Source: Rhizobium sp. RU33A (GTDB lineage: Bacteria; Pseudomonadota; Alphaproteobacteria; Rhizobiales; Rhizobiaceae). From it: DNA of 64,000 nucleotides. Below, in pieces: positions 35,301 to 44,334 of the stretch. The number at the start of each line of letters is the position of its first letter. Position 1 is the first letter of the stretch. The DNA lies in contig NZ_FTMQ01000004.1 of NCBI RefSeq assembly GCF_900156055.1, positions 186,001-250,000 on the forward strand. The letters are read 5' to 3'. The notes beneath the pieces were generated by a model. It searched no databases, was not told where the DNA came from, and saw nothing but the letters and a program-made list of their open reading frames with translations. Made by a program: the position numbers and the translations under genes.

Positions 35301-37902
35301 CTCGACGCTCGCGGTCCTGGCGGCTGCACGCGTCGTGCTGCACACCCGCAACGGCAAGATCGTCGACCAGGTGAACCGCGCCGTCTCGCTCTTTGCGACA
35401 CCCCGCACGATCGACGGCGAAACGGAATGGGCAGGCCTTCCGCCAGCGCTGCCAGCACCCGCAAAGGCGGCGCCACCGGTCGACGGTTCGGACCTCGACT
35501 TCTGGAACGGCTTCGGCGGCTTCTCGAGCGACGGTTCGGAATATGTTGTGCGCCTCAATGGATCTGCGGCAACGCCGCAGCCGTGGATCAACGTCATCGC
35601 CAATGAGAACTTCGGCTTCCACGTCTCGGCCGAAGGGGCCGGCTTCACCTGGAGCCAGAACTCGCGCGACTACCAGGTAACGCCGTGGACCAACGACCCC
35701 GTCGTCAACCGGCCGGGCGAGGCATTTTATGTCACGGATCTCGGCAGCGGACGCGCCTATGCGACCGTGAGCGCCCTGAACCTCGATCCCGCAGCGACCT
35801 TCGAGACCCGTCATGGCATGGGTTACTCGACCTTCATCAGCCAGCACGGCGATCTGGAGATCGAACTGACCCAGACTGTGGATCGCGAGCGCCCGGTCAA
35901 GCTTACAAAGATCCGCCTGAAGAACGCGAGCCCGGAGCCGCGCAAATTCCGCATCTATGGCTACGCAGAATGGGTGCTGGGCAACAATCCAGCCCGCACC
36001 GCACCTTTCGTTCTGTCGAGCTTCGATGAGGAGACCGGGGCACTGCTCGCCTCCAATCCCTATGACATCAACTATTCCGGCCGTTTCGCCTTCCTGGCTG
36101 GACCCGAACAACCGGACGGCTATACAGCCAGCCGGCGCGAATTCATCGGACGCAACGGCACGATCAAGCTGCCACAGGCCGTCGCCCGCGCCTCCGGGCT
36201 CACAGGGTCGATCGAGAGCGAAAGCGACCCTTGCGCCGCCATCGCCTTCGATGTCGAGCTTGCTCCCGGTCAGTCGCGCGACATGACCTTCCTGCTTGGT
36301 GAAACCGATACGGCGGAAGCCGCAGTCGATCTCGTCAAGACGGTCCGCGGCTCAGGCTTCGAGACGGCCCTCAAGGCCAACCACGACTTCTGGACAGGCT
36401 TCACCGGCAAACTCTCGGTGGAGACCGGCGACAAGGCCTTCGACAATCTCGTCAATCGCTGGCTGCCCTATCAGGCGCTCGCTTGCCGCATCTTCGGGCG
36501 CGCAGGCTTCTACCAGGCAAGCGGCGCGTACGGCTTCCGTGACCAGTTGCAGGATACCCTTGCCTTCCTGACCGTCGAACCACAACTCGCCCGTCGCCAG
36601 ATCCTGAATGCCGCAGCGCGCCAGTTCGTCGAAGGGGACGTTCAACATTGGTGGCTGCCGCAGACAGGCGCGGGTGTCCGCACCATGATCTCCGACGACG
36701 TCGTCTGGCTCGCCTATGCAGTCGACCAGTATGTCTCGGCGACGGGTGACCAGGCGATCCTGTCGGAACAGATCCCGTTCCTCGACGGACCGCAGCTTAC
36801 GCAGGGTCAGCATGACAGCTTCTTCCTGCCCAATACCGCCGCTGAAACGGCAGATCTCTATGAGCACGCGGCTCGCGCGCTCGACCTCGCCATTGCCCGC
36901 ACAGGCGAACACGGCCTGCCCTTGATCCTCGGTGGCGATTGGAACGACGGCATGAACCGCGTCGGGATCGAAGGCCGTGGCGAAAGTGTCTGGCTTGGCT
37001 GGTTGCTTGCCGCCACATTGGACCGCTTCAAGCTGCAGGCCGACAAGCGTGGCGATCGAGACCGCAGCGCGCGCTGGGGCGATCATGTCGCCAAGCTGAA
37101 AACGGCTCTGGAAACGGCAGGTTGGGACGGAGAGCATTATCGTCGTGGCTATTTCGACGACGGCTCGCCGCTCGGTTCGAATGGTTCACGCCAGTGCCAG
37201 ATCGACTCCATTGCCCAGTCCTGGAGTGTTCTGTCCGGAATGGGAGATCCCGCCCATACCGAAAAGGCACTCGATTCCGCCGTCTCGAAGCTTGTAGACG
37301 CAGAGAATGGCATCGTCCGCCTCTTCACGCCGGCTTTCGAAAAGCCTGAGATCGATCCGGGTTACATCGGTGCCTATCCGCCCGGCGTGCGTGAAAACGG
37401 CGGCCAGTATACCCATGCGGCGATCTGGCTCGGCCTGTCCTTGGTAAAGGCGGGTCGCCTCGCCGATGCCTGGCGCGTCTTCGAAATGCTGAACCCGATC
37501 AATAATGCGAAAACGGCAGACGAGGCGGAACGTTATCGCGTCGAGCCTTATGTCGTTGCGGCCGATATCTATGGCGGCGACGGCTATGCCGGACGGGGCG
37601 GTTGGACCTGGTACACGGGATCTGCCGGCTGGCTCTATCGTTTCGCGGTCGAAGGCTTCCTCGGCATTCGTCGCAAGGGCGGCGAGCTTGTCGTGAACCC
37701 TGCCCTGCCCGAGCATTGGGAGGGCTTCAAGGCCAAGGTCGACCTCGACGGCCGCAAGGTAGACGTCGCCGTGACACGCAATGCTGCGGGCTACGATGTG
37801 ACCCTCGATGGCAAGATGCAGGCGACCAGTGCGGATCTGCCGCCTGCACCGCCGCCAGCCAAGAAGCAGGCGCGCAAGCCGAAGATCAAGGCAGCCGAAT
37901 AG
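29395..37902 (+). CDS. ndvB: Cyclic beta-1,2-glucan synthase
   Basis: About 2,835 residues, the usual size of NdvB/ChvB. An N-terminal soluble region is followed by membrane pairs near 398-450, 811-842 and 932-968. Between them lies the GT84 glycosyltransferase with TLDADTRL near 611 and QHRWARGDWQ near 762. The C-terminal third is a GH94 phosphorylase domain with GGDWNDGMN near 2515, which sets chain length. It builds cyclic beta-1,2-glucan from UDP-glucose with the protein as primer, for periplasmic osmoprotection and host interaction. The frame also offers a TTG at 29365; ATG 29395 is used. A terminator follows. Confidence 0.97.
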   Translation: MTLHVQSRDLETKQIDHNDSIRSAYFTIEELRESAASLALNGVEELPSLMDFDFFARHKENEREILRVYRATAADVEAGATITPAAEWLLDNHYIIEEAIQEVRRDFPKKFYRQLPTMKIGSREIPRTMALAWLYVAHTHSTVSQESMTALVEGYQQHQTLEIGELWALPSIARFVLIENLRRIATRVDRSRRMRRRANEVADEIIRLNDPVAAATYLSQIEQLADDNTFATQFLYRLRNGSQNTSFAVEWLESRLEAAGRTAQEAMDAEHNRLSSGNVTMGNIVRGLREIDDKEWSVWVEEVSHVDRVLGQHTDYRELDFGSRNAYRNTIERLARRCDQSEIEIAQTAIDLATQSAGPDGQLDVGSYLVGNRRTELENAIGYSQPLSRILTDGIKRLNWLSIAIPVIALTVAALAIVGYFLNQAGLPTSLILVLLVLVSLPVSEGATGLFNTLVTFFVKPFRLTGYEFKQGIPDEARTLVVVPCMITKRDDVDELIRNLEVHYLTNPHGEIYFALLSDWKDSQTEETPADLEVLDYAKRELAQLNGRYDFGGKTRFYLLHRRRLYNEAEGCWMGWERKRGKLHELNLLLRGDRDTSYLPGANMVPENVRYVMTLDADTRLMRDAVTKLVGKMHHPINRPVHDEKTGRVISGYGVLQPRVTPSLTTGKDASVFQRIFSMNRGLDPYVFTVSDVYQDITSEGTFTGKGLYDVDAFETAIKGRIDENSVLSHDLLEGSFARCALVTDVELVEDFPTRYEVEISRQHRWARGDWQLIPYIGDTSRGITSLGRWKMVDNLRRSLTPIAWYAASVLGWATMEPVGATIWQLLLIFSLFVAPTLSLLSGIVPRQTDIVPAAHFQTLWSEVRSINAQVALRIVFIADNACMMADAIARSLYRMFVSRKLLLEWRTAASVQSAAQGTITSYYQNMRHAPILAILSVGVAALPGGYGYLIGLPFAFLWVLSPLLAWYVSQSAETEDSLEVPENVSYELRKIARRTWRYYETFTTAGDNYLPPDNFQETPEPLIAHRTSPTNIGVYLLSVVSARHFGWLSFEQTIERMEQTISTVERMEKYRGHLYNWYYTDTLNTLGPKYISAVDSGNLAGHLIAISSACREWAEAPSAHLQGNFDGIGDVGGILLEVLGELPDDRKTVRPLRRRLEERIIGFNTALAAVKREHEFASIRIINLAVLARDAQKLAANLHHEIRSEASAEVVRWTESLVSVCEAHIADTAFDLSNIDPLRQRLSQLSERARNLAFSMDFTFLFRPERRLLSIGYRVDARELDEACYDLLASECRLTSLFAIAKGDLPTEHWYRLGRQVVPIGARAALISWSGSMFEYLMPPLVMQERQGGILNQTNNLVVIEQMNHGRRLNIPWGISEAAFNARDHEMNYQYTNFGVPTLGLKRGLGQNAVVAPYASILASQYYPEAALENLKRLRKLGALGPFGFHDAVDFTPTRLPDGKKCAVVKNYYAHHHGMSIAAIANVAFNGRLRALFHADPVIEAAELLLQEKTPREIPVMSAKYEPQTPGKGQADLLRAEVRTIEDPATKDREVVFLSNGHYSVMMTATGSGFSRWNGQSVTRWKPDTTEDRWGTFLFLRDTATNEWWSATSTPRRAEDEKTKVIFGDDKAEFFKTVGDISTSVECIVGTEHDAEGRRLTILNTGTEDRYIEVTSYTEPVLAYEDSDNAHPLFSRMFVKTEFGRRRDVIRAERNKRSPSDPDICVAHLVVDSAGQGRPTEFETDRRKFLGRGRSLGEAAAFDPGANLSGTEGFTLDPIFSLRRVVRVPAGKKVQVIFWTMAAPNREEIDQAIERYRHPDAFSHELIHAWTRAQVELRHIGITSQQAAAFQHLGRYLVYPDNHLRADPETVRKGLRSQSTLWPMAISGDFPIFALRINDDMDMDIAREAMSALEYLRRRGVVADLAVINERATSYAQDMQHALDQMADNLRHRLPGGRQHVFTVRDDLQDEGSTLAVLAAARVVLHTRNGKIVDQVNRAVSLFATPRTIDGETEWAGLPPALPAPAKAAPPVDGSDLDFWNGFGGFSSDGSEYVVRLNGSAATPQPWINVIANENFGFHVSAEGAGFTWSQNSRDYQVTPWTNDPVVNRPGEAFYVTDLGSGRAYATVSALNLDPAATFETRHGMGYSTFISQHGDLEIELTQTVDRERPVKLTKIRLKNASPEPRKFRIYGYAEWVLGNNPARTAPFVLSSFDEETGALLASNPYDINYSGRFAFLAGPEQPDGYTASRREFIGRNGTIKLPQAVARASGLTGSIESESDPCAAIAFDVELAPGQSRDMTFLLGETDTAEAAVDLVKTVRGSGFETALKANHDFWTGFTGKLSVETGDKAFDNLVNRWLPYQALACRIFGRAGFYQASGAYGFRDQLQDTLAFLTVEPQLARRQILNAAARQFVEGDVQHWWLPQTGAGVRTMISDDVVWLAYAVDQYVSATGDQAILSEQIPFLDGPQLTQGQHDSFFLPNTAAETADLYEHAARALDLAIARTGEHGLPLILGGDWNDGMNRVGIEGRGESVWLGWLLAATLDRFKLQADKRGDRDRSARWGDHVAKLKTALETAGWDGEHYRRGYFDDGSPLGSNGSRQCQIDSIAQSWSVLSGMGDPAHTEKALDSAVSKLVDAENGIVRLFTPAFEKPEIDPGYIGAYPPGVRENGGQYTHAAIWLGLSLVKAGRLADAWRVFEMLNPINNAKTADEAERYRVEPYVVAADIYGGDGYAGRGGWTWYTGSAGWLYRFAVEGFLGIRRKGGELVVNPALPEHWEGFKAKVDLDGRKVDVAVTRNAAGYDVTLDGKMQATSADLPPAPPPAKKQARKPKIKAAE

Positions 37903-37922
37903 GCAGCCAATTCAGCAAACGA

Positions 37923-37954
37923 AAGAGGCCCCGCCAGCGATGGCGGGGCCTCTT
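37923..37954. terminator. Terminator between ndvB and pyc
   Basis: A perfect 14-bp stem (AAGAGGCCCCGCCA and its complement) with a GCGA loop lies between the two convergent genes. The flanking T run is short on both strands, so it probably serves both. Confidence 0.8.
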
Positions 37955-37978
37955 CGTATTTCGCAATGATGCCGGCCG

Positions 37979-40900
37979 TCAGGCCGAATACACGATCAGC
38001 AAATCCTTGGCGTCGATCTGGTCACCAATCCGCACCAGCACTTCCGCAATCGTCCCGTCGCGGTCGGCATGCAGCGCCGTTTCCATCTTCATCGCCTCGA
38101 TCGAGAGCAAGACGTCGCCAGACTTGACTGTCTGGCCGGCAGAGACGGAAACCTGCGAAATGACGCCCGGCATCGGCGCACCGAGCTGCGCGGTATTGCC
38201 GGTTTCCGCCTTACGGCGGACGGCGCTGCCCGAAGCTCCATGGGCGCGATCCGGCACCTTGATGCGGCGTGGCTGCCCGTTCAGTTCGAAGAAAACGGTG
38301 ACCATACCCTTGTCGTCGGTATGGCCAAGCGCCTGATTGACGATGACAAGGGTCTTGCCCTTTTCGAGATCGAGGAACAGTTCCTCGCCGGCAGGCAGGC
38401 CATAGAAATACTGCGGTGTCGGAATGACCGAGACCGGACCATACATGTCGGCAGCCAGTGCATAATCGGTGAAGACCTTGGGATACATCAGATAAGAGGC
38501 GAACTCGAAATCTGTGACCTCACGACCGAGCTTCTCCTCGATCACCTTGCGCTCGGCGTCCAGATCAGCCGGCGGCAAAAGCGAGCCCGGCACGGCCGTA
38601 TAGGGCTCCTCGCCCTTCAGCACCTTCGTCTGCAACGCTTCCGGCCAACCGCCCGGCGGCTGACCGAGATCACCCTTGAGCATCGAGACAACCGAGTCAG
38701 GGAAGGCGATGTCCTTCGTCGGGCTTTCGACATCGGCCACAGAGAGATCCTGGCTCACCATCATCAGCGCCATGTCGCCGACGACCTTGGACGACGGCGT
38801 TACCTTGACGATGTCGCCGAACATCTGGTTGGCATCGGCATACGCTTGCGCCACTTCGTGCCAGCGAGTTTCCAGGCCGAGCGAACGGGCCTGTTCCTTC
38901 AGGTTGGTGAACTGGCCACCTGGCATTTCGTGCAGATACACTTCCGAAGCCGGTCCCTTGAGGTCGCTCTCGAAGGCCGCATACTGCGTGCGAACGGCCT
39001 CCCAGTAGAAGGACAGACGACGGATCCAGTGGGGATCGAGACCGGGATCGCGTTCGGAGCCGCGCAGGGCCTCGACGATCGAGCCAAGGCACGGCTGCGA
39101 GGTATTGCCCGAGAAGGCGTCCATGGCGGCATCGACCGCATCGACGCCGGCCTCGACAGCGGCGAGCACAGTCGCAGCCGCAATGCCGGAGGTGTCATGG
39201 GTGTGGAAATGGATCGGCAAACCCGTCTCTTCGCGCAGGGCCTTGAACAGCACCTTGGCGGCGGCAGGCTTCAAGAGGCCCGCCATGTCCTTGACCGCGA
39301 TGATATGCGCCCCGGCCTTTTCCAGCTCGGTGGCAAGCGCAGTATAGTACTTGAGGTCATACTTCGGACGGGCCGAGTTGAGGAGATCGCCGGTGTAGCA
39401 GATCACTGCCTCGCAGAGCTTGTTCTCCTCAATGACGGCATCCATCGACACGCGCATGTTGTCGACCCAGTTCAGGCAGTCGAAGACGCGGAAGAGATCG
39501 ATCCCGCCCTTGGCCGCCTGGCGGACGAAATACTTCACGACATTGTCGGGGTAGTTCTTGTAGCCGACGCCGTTCGCGCCGCGCAGCAGCATCTGCAGCA
39601 GCAGGTTCGGCGCGCCTTCACGCACCAGCTGGAGACGCTCCCACGGGTCTTCCGTCAGGAAGCGCATGGAGACGTCGAAGGTCGCGCCACCCCAGCACTC
39701 GAGCGAGAACAGGTTCGGCAGCGCCCGCGCATAGGTATCGGCGATCCTCGCGATATCATGTGTGCGGACACGCGTCGCCAGCAGCGACTGGTGGCCGTCA
39801 CGCATGGTCGTGTCGGTCATCAGGATGCGCTTTTCGTTGCGCATCCAGTCGCCGAACTTCTTCGGCCCGAGTTCGTCGAGCAGCTGCTTTGTGCCCGGCT
39901 TGATATCGGCGTCGATATAGGGAACGACCGGCTCGGCGGCATCGGCCGGCGGCTTGGGACGACCCTTGACTTCCGGATGGCCGTTGACGGTCACATCAGC
40001 GAGATAGGTGAGAAGCTTCGTCGCACGGTCCTGACGCTTCACCTGCTGGAAGAGTTCCGGCGTCGTATCGATGAAACGGGTCGTGTAGGAATTGTCGCGG
40101 AAGCTCGGATGGCCGATGATCGCTTCGAGGAAGGTCAAGTTGGTGGCAACACCACGGATGCGGAACTCGCGCAGCGCGCGGTCCATGCGGCTGATCGCTT
40201 CCTGCGGCGTGCTGCCCGACGCCGTTACCTTGACCAGCAGCGGATCATAGTAGCGGGTGATGATCGCACCCGAATAGGCAGTACCACCATCGAGACGAAT
40301 GCCGAAACCGGCAGCCGAACGATAGGCGGTGATGCGGCCATAGTCGGGAATGAAGTTCTGTTCCGGATCCTCGGTGGTGATGCGGCACTGCAGCGCGTGG
40401 CCGTTGAGGCGGATGTCAGCCTGCTTGGGCACGCCCGATTCCGGCGTCCCGATCGCGTGGCCATCGAGGATGTGGATCTGTGCCTTGACGATATCGATGC
40501 CGGTCACGACTTCTGTGACCGTGTGCTCGACCTGGATGCGCGGGTTGACCTCGATGAAGTAGAATTTGCCGGTGTCGGCATCCATCAGATATTCGACGGT
40601 GCCGGCGCCGATATAGCTGGTCGCCTTGGCGATACGGAGCGAGTAGTCGGCCAGCTCCTGGCGCTGCGCTTCGTTGAGATAGGGCGCTGGCGCCCGCTCG
40701 ACGACCTTCTGGTTGCGGCGCTGGATCGAGCAGTCACGTTCGAAGAGATGCACGACATTGCCATGCGTGTCGCCGAGCACCTGGCTCTCGACGTGGCGCG
40801 CACGCTCGACGAGCTTCTCGAGGTAGACCTCGTCCTTGCCGAACGCGGCCATTGCCTCGCGTTTGCCTTCCGTGACCTCACGCAGCAGGTCCTTCGGGTC

Positions 40901-41440
40901 GCGAATGGCGCGCATGCCGCGGCCACCGCCGCCCCAGGAGGCCTTGAGCATGACGGGATAACCGATCTCTGCGGCAAGCCGATGGATCTCGGCCTCGTCG
41001 TCCGGCAGCGGATTGGTGGCGGGTACGACCGGCACGCCGACGCTGATGGCGAGATTGCGGGCGGCAACCTTATTGCCGAGCTGGCGCATCGTATCGCTTT
41101 TCGGGCCGATGAAAATCAGACCTGCATCGTTGCAGGCGTCGACGAATTCGGGACTTTCCGACAGGAGGCCATAGCCCGGGTGAATGGCATCGGCGCCCGA
41201 CAGCTTGGCAACGCGGATGATCTCATCGATCGACAGATAGCTTTCGATCGGGCCAAGATCCCTCTCCAGATGCGGACCGCGGCCAACCTGGTAGCTCTCG
41301 TCCGCCTTGAAGCGGTGCAGCGCGAGTTTGTCTTCCTCGGCCCAGATGGCGACCGTTTTCAGACCGAGCTCGTTGGCGGCGCGAAAGACACGGATCGCGA
41401 TTTCCGAACGGTTGGCGACAAGGATCTTGGATATTGGCAA
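37979..41440 (-). CDS. pyc: Pyruvate carboxylase
   Basis: 1,153 residues, matching the single-chain alpha4 rhizobial enzyme. The biotin carboxylase part is at about 1-450 with the ATP-grasp Gly-rich loop GGGGRGM. The carboxyltransferase part is at about 545-830 with LLRGANGVGY and the HFHTHDTSG metal histidines. The biotinyl domain closes the chain with Lys1118 in EAMKM. It carboxylates pyruvate to oxaloacetate to refill the TCA cycle. A TTG at 41440 with GGGGAG six to seven bases upstream gives the family N-terminus LPISKILVANRSE; the ATG at 41479 lacks support. Confidence 0.97.
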   Translation of the reverse strand: MPISKILVANRSEIAIRVFRAANELGLKTVAIWAEEDKLALHRFKADESYQVGRGPHLERDLGPIESYLSIDEIIRVAKLSGADAIHPGYGLLSESPEFVDACNDAGLIFIGPKSDTMRQLGNKVAARNLAISVGVPVVPATNPLPDDEAEIHRLAAEIGYPVMLKASWGGGGRGMRAIRDPKDLLREVTEGKREAMAAFGKDEVYLEKLVERARHVESQVLGDTHGNVVHLFERDCSIQRRNQKVVERAPAPYLNEAQRQELADYSLRIAKATSYIGAGTVEYLMDADTGKFYFIEVNPRIQVEHTVTEVVTGIDIVKAQIHILDGHAIGTPESGVPKQADIRLNGHALQCRITTEDPEQNFIPDYGRITAYRSAAGFGIRLDGGTAYSGAIITRYYDPLLVKVTASGSTPQEAISRMDRALREFRIRGVATNLTFLEAIIGHPSFRDNSYTTRFIDTTPELFQQVKRQDRATKLLTYLADVTVNGHPEVKGRPKPPADAAEPVVPYIDADIKPGTKQLLDELGPKKFGDWMRNEKRILMTDTTMRDGHQSLLATRVRTHDIARIADTYARALPNLFSLECWGGATFDVSMRFLTEDPWERLQLVREGAPNLLLQMLLRGANGVGYKNYPDNVVKYFVRQAAKGGIDLFRVFDCLNWVDNMRVSMDAVIEENKLCEAVICYTGDLLNSARPKYDLKYYTALATELEKAGAHIIAVKDMAGLLKPAAAKVLFKALREETGLPIHFHTHDTSGIAAATVLAAVEAGVDAVDAAMDAFSGNTSQPCLGSIVEALRGSERDPGLDPHWIRRLSFYWEAVRTQYAAFESDLKGPASEVYLHEMPGGQFTNLKEQARSLGLETRWHEVAQAYADANQMFGDIVKVTPSSKVVGDMALMMVSQDLSVADVESPTKDIAFPDSVVSMLKGDLGQPPGGWPEALQTKVLKGEEPYTAVPGSLLPPADLDAERKVIEEKLGREVTDFEFASYLMYPKVFTDYALAADMYGPVSVIPTPQYFYGLPAGEELFLDLEKGKTLVIVNQALGHTDDKGMVTVFFELNGQPRRIKVPDRAHGASGSAVRRKAETGNTAQLGAPMPGVISQVSVSAGQTVKSGDVLLSIEAMKMETALHADRDGTIAEVLVRIGDQIDAKDLLIVYSA

Positions 41441-41557
41441 TTCGATCTCCCCAAAACGATATGCCAGGGCATTGTGCACCTGCGAAGAAAAGTCATAGCG
41501 CGTTGTTTTAGGAAGTTCAATTTGCCTTGGTCGACCTCGAGAAGATTCCGCTCCTTC

Positions 41558-42295
41558 TCAGGTCACCAGGCCGAGACGGAACGACAAAGCCACGACATGC
41601 TGGCGATTTTTCGCATTCAGTTTGTCCTGAATACCATTCATGTACCAGTCGACCGTATGGTTGGAGATCTTTAGGATCTTGCTGATCTCGTTGGACGTCA
41701 GCCCATCTGCGAGGTAGTTCAGCACTTCCATTTCGCGACGTGTCATTCGCGTATCGATCGGCTTTGTCGCTTCTGTCTCGTTCGCATGCCTGAACTCGAG
41801 CAGACGCCAGTAGGCCTTCTTCGCCGCTGCATCGAACAGCGTAATCTCCGTCGGCGAGAGATCGACCGGACGTCCCCCGACCGTCATATTGCCCAACAGA
41901 CCTGTCCGCCCATGAACGGGGAAGATGTAGCCATCCGCCAGCCCGAAACGCAGGCTGTCTCCAAGCATGCGCTCCATCCGCTTGCGATGCGGATCGGCAC
42001 GGAAAGCGTGCAAAGCGTCGCGCCAGCGGAAGCCAGCATGGGCTTGTCCCAGATAGCGGATCGTCGGATCGATGAGAACGTATTTTTTCGCAATGTAGAG
42101 CTGCGGCCACCCCTCGGGCCAGTGACCGCTCAGGACGAGGTTCATCGGGTTCTCGTCCGGCTTCGGCTGGCGAACAACCCCGTAATACTCGAAGCCGTAG
42201 CCTCGAACCAGTTTCTCCAGCTCCGAAACAACCTCGGCTGCCGATCGGCATTCGTCGACGATGACAAGGAAATGCAGCAATTGGTTGATATTCAC
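41558..42295 (-). CDS. LuxR-type regulator with autoinducer-binding-like domain
   Basis: The 245-residue protein has an N-terminal autoinducer-binding-type domain with WP, YIAKKYVLIDPTIRYLG, FRW and GLADGYIFPVHG in the positions of the ligand-pocket Trp, Tyr, Asp, Trp and Gly residues. The C-terminal LuxR helix-turn-helix is TRREMEVLNYLADGLTSNEISKILKISNHTVDWYMN. No luxI-type synthase is in the window, so it is a solo. It lies between pyc and ndvA, divergent from ndvA, whose expression it might control; that is inference. Confidence 0.88.
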   Translation of the reverse strand: MNINQLLHFLVIVDECRSAAEVVSELEKLVRGYGFEYYGVVRQPKPDENPMNLVLSGHWPEGWPQLYIAKKYVLIDPTIRYLGQAHAGFRWRDALHAFRADPHRKRMERMLGDSLRFGLADGYIFPVHGRTGLLGNMTVGGRPVDLSPTEITLFDAAAKKAYWRLLEFRHANETEATKPIDTRMTRREMEVLNYLADGLTSNEISKILKISNHTVDWYMNGIQDKLNAKNRQHVVALSFRLGLVT

Positions 42296-42331
42296 AAAGT
42301 CTCTCCAAAATGCGCGTCTAAAATTACCATT

Positions 42332-42356
42332 AAAAAGCCACGAGCGACGGCTTTTT
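42332..42356 (+). promoter_or_regulatory. Hairpin in the LuxR/ndvA intergenic region
   Basis: The inverted repeat AAAAAGCC / GGCTTTTT with a nine-base loop lies 37 bases upstream of the LuxR-type start. It reads as a weak terminator on the plus strand or as an operator for divergent transcription. Confidence 0.35.
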
Positions 42357-42573
42357 CAGCCACGCGAAGCAATTTGAACGTTTACCGTCAAAATGGGTTA
42401 TTGGAAACCTATGGCGACGTGCGGAATTCTAGCTTCGACCGACCATGAAGCGCTGTTCGGCGTCGGTGGGATCTTGCGGCGGCATGGCTGTCGCATTAGG
42501 CATCCTTTCTGGCTGGCGGACCGCGCGAGCGGAAATTCGGCGTGTTCGCGACATCAGGCAAAGGTGAACCCAG

Positions 42574-44319
42574 TTGTCCCTGCTACAAGTTTATTTCAAG
42601 GCCCTGAAATACCTTGCAAGTTACAAATTGCGAGTTTCGCTCGTCGTTGCCGCGAACATTGTTCTCGCTGTCATTACGATCCTGGAGCCGATTCTTTTCG
42701 GTCGCATCATCGATGCGATCTCGGAAAAGCGGGACGCCACGGGAATCCTGATCGCCTGGGGCTGCTTCGGCGTCTTCAACACGGTCGCTTATGTACTCGT
42801 CGCCCGCCAGGCTGATCGACTGGCCCATGGCCGCCGCGCCGATCTGCTGACCGAATCATTCGGCAAGATCATTTCCATGCCGCTCAGCTGGCACCACACG
42901 CGCGGCACCTCGAATGCCCTGCATACGCTGTTGCGCGCGGGTGAGACGCTGTTCGGGCTATGGCTGGAATTCATGCGAACCCATCTGGCGACAGCCGTCG
43001 CATTGGCCTTGTTGATCCCGACCGCCTTTTCGATGGACGTGCGCCTCACATCGGTCCTGATCATCCTGGCTGTCCTCTATGTCATCATCGGCAAGACCGT
43101 GATGAACAGGACCAAGGAAGGCCAGGCCTCGGTGGAAGGCCACTATCACACGGTCTTTTCCCATGTGAGCGACTCGATCAGCAACGTCTCGGTCCTGCAC
43201 AGCTACAACCGCATCGAGGCCGAGACCCGGGCACTCAAGGAATACACGGCGAAGCTGCTGTCCGCCCAGTACCCGGTTCTCGACTGGTGGGCGCTGGCGG
43301 GTGCCCTGAACCGCATCGCTTCGACACTCTCGATGCTGGTCATTCTCGTGATCGGCACGCTTCTGGTCCAGCGAGGCGAGTTGAAAGTCGGCGACATCAT
43401 TGCGTTTACCGGTTTCGCCGGCCTGATGATCGCCCGCCTCGACCAGATGATCACCTTCATCAACCAGATCTTCGAGGCACGTTCCAAACTGGAGGACTTC
43501 TACAAGCTGGAAGACGCCGTTCAGGAACGGGAAGAGCGCGCCGGCGCTGCCGATCTGAAGTCGGTCAAGGGTGATGTCGAATTCCGCGACGTCTGCTTCG
43601 ACTTCGCCTCGACCACGCAAGGCGTGCGCGACATTTCCTTCCATGTCCGCGCAGGCCAGACGGTGGCGATCGTCGGTCCAACGGGTGCCGGCAAGACCAC
43701 GCTCATAAACCTCCTGCAGCGTGTCTATGATCCCCAGTCAGGTCAGATTCTCATCGACGGCCAGGACATCGCCAAGGTGACCAGGAAGTCGCTGCGCCAC
43801 TCGATCGCGACTGTTTTCCAGGATGCAGGTCTGCTGAACCGTTCGATCAAGGACAATATCCGCCTTGGTCGCGAGGACGCGACCGAGGAGGAAATCATCC
43901 AGGCCGCCGAAGCAGCCGCGGCGACAGACTTCATCGAAAGCCGCATGATCGGCTATGACACCCATGTCGGCGAGCGCGGCAACCGCCTGTCCGGCGGCGA
44001 ACGCCAGCGTATTGCCATTGCTCGTGCGATCCTCAAGAACGCCCCGATCCTCGTGCTCGACGAAGCCACCAGCGCGCTTGACGTCGAAACGGAAGCCCGC
44101 GTCAAACAGGCAATCGACCGGCTCAGAAAGAACCGCACCACCTTCATCATCGCCCACCGCCTCTCGACCATTCGCGAAGCCGACCTTGTCGTCTTCCTCG
44201 ACCATGGCCAGGTGATCGAGATGGGCAATTACGATCAGCTGAGCGCGCTCGGTGGTCGCTTCACCTCACTCCTGCGCACCAGTGGCCTTCTGAAGGAAGA
44301 GCCAAGCCCGGCAATCTGA
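42574..44319 (+). CDS. ndvA: Cyclic beta-1,2-glucan ABC exporter
   Basis: The 581-residue half-transporter has six membrane helices in residues 1-310 and an ATPase domain with Walker A GPTGAGKTT (369-377), the signature LSGGERQRIA near 472 and Walker B PILVLDEATSALD. The sequence follows Agrobacterium ChvA almost word for word through RAGETLFGLWLEFMRTHLATAVAL. It exports the NdvB product to the periplasm as a homodimer. It starts with TTG behind AGGTG. It lies 4.7 kb from ndvB with pyc and a LuxR-type gene between. Confidence 0.97.
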   Translation: MSLLQVYFKALKYLASYKLRVSLVVAANIVLAVITILEPILFGRIIDAISEKRDATGILIAWGCFGVFNTVAYVLVARQADRLAHGRRADLLTESFGKIISMPLSWHHTRGTSNALHTLLRAGETLFGLWLEFMRTHLATAVALALLIPTAFSMDVRLTSVLIILAVLYVIIGKTVMNRTKEGQASVEGHYHTVFSHVSDSISNVSVLHSYNRIEAETRALKEYTAKLLSAQYPVLDWWALAGALNRIASTLSMLVILVIGTLLVQRGELKVGDIIAFTGFAGLMIARLDQMITFINQIFEARSKLEDFYKLEDAVQEREERAGAADLKSVKGDVEFRDVCFDFASTTQGVRDISFHVRAGQTVAIVGPTGAGKTTLINLLQRVYDPQSGQILIDGQDIAKVTRKSLRHSIATVFQDAGLLNRSIKDNIRLGREDATEEEIIQAAEAAAATDFIESRMIGYDTHVGERGNRLSGGERQRIAIARAILKNAPILVLDEATSALDVETEARVKQAIDRLRKNRTTFIIAHRLSTIREADLVVFLDHGQVIEMGNYDQLSALGGRFTSLLRTSGLLKEEPSPAI

Positions 44320-44334
44320 GGCTCTCGAAGCCGT

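Noticed and set aside
38069..41674. 1,201-residue open frame opposite pyc
   Set aside because: It is a shadow of a high-GC gene on the other strand: it is Arg/His/Asp-rich, has no recognisable domain, and pyc on the minus strand is complete with all motifs.
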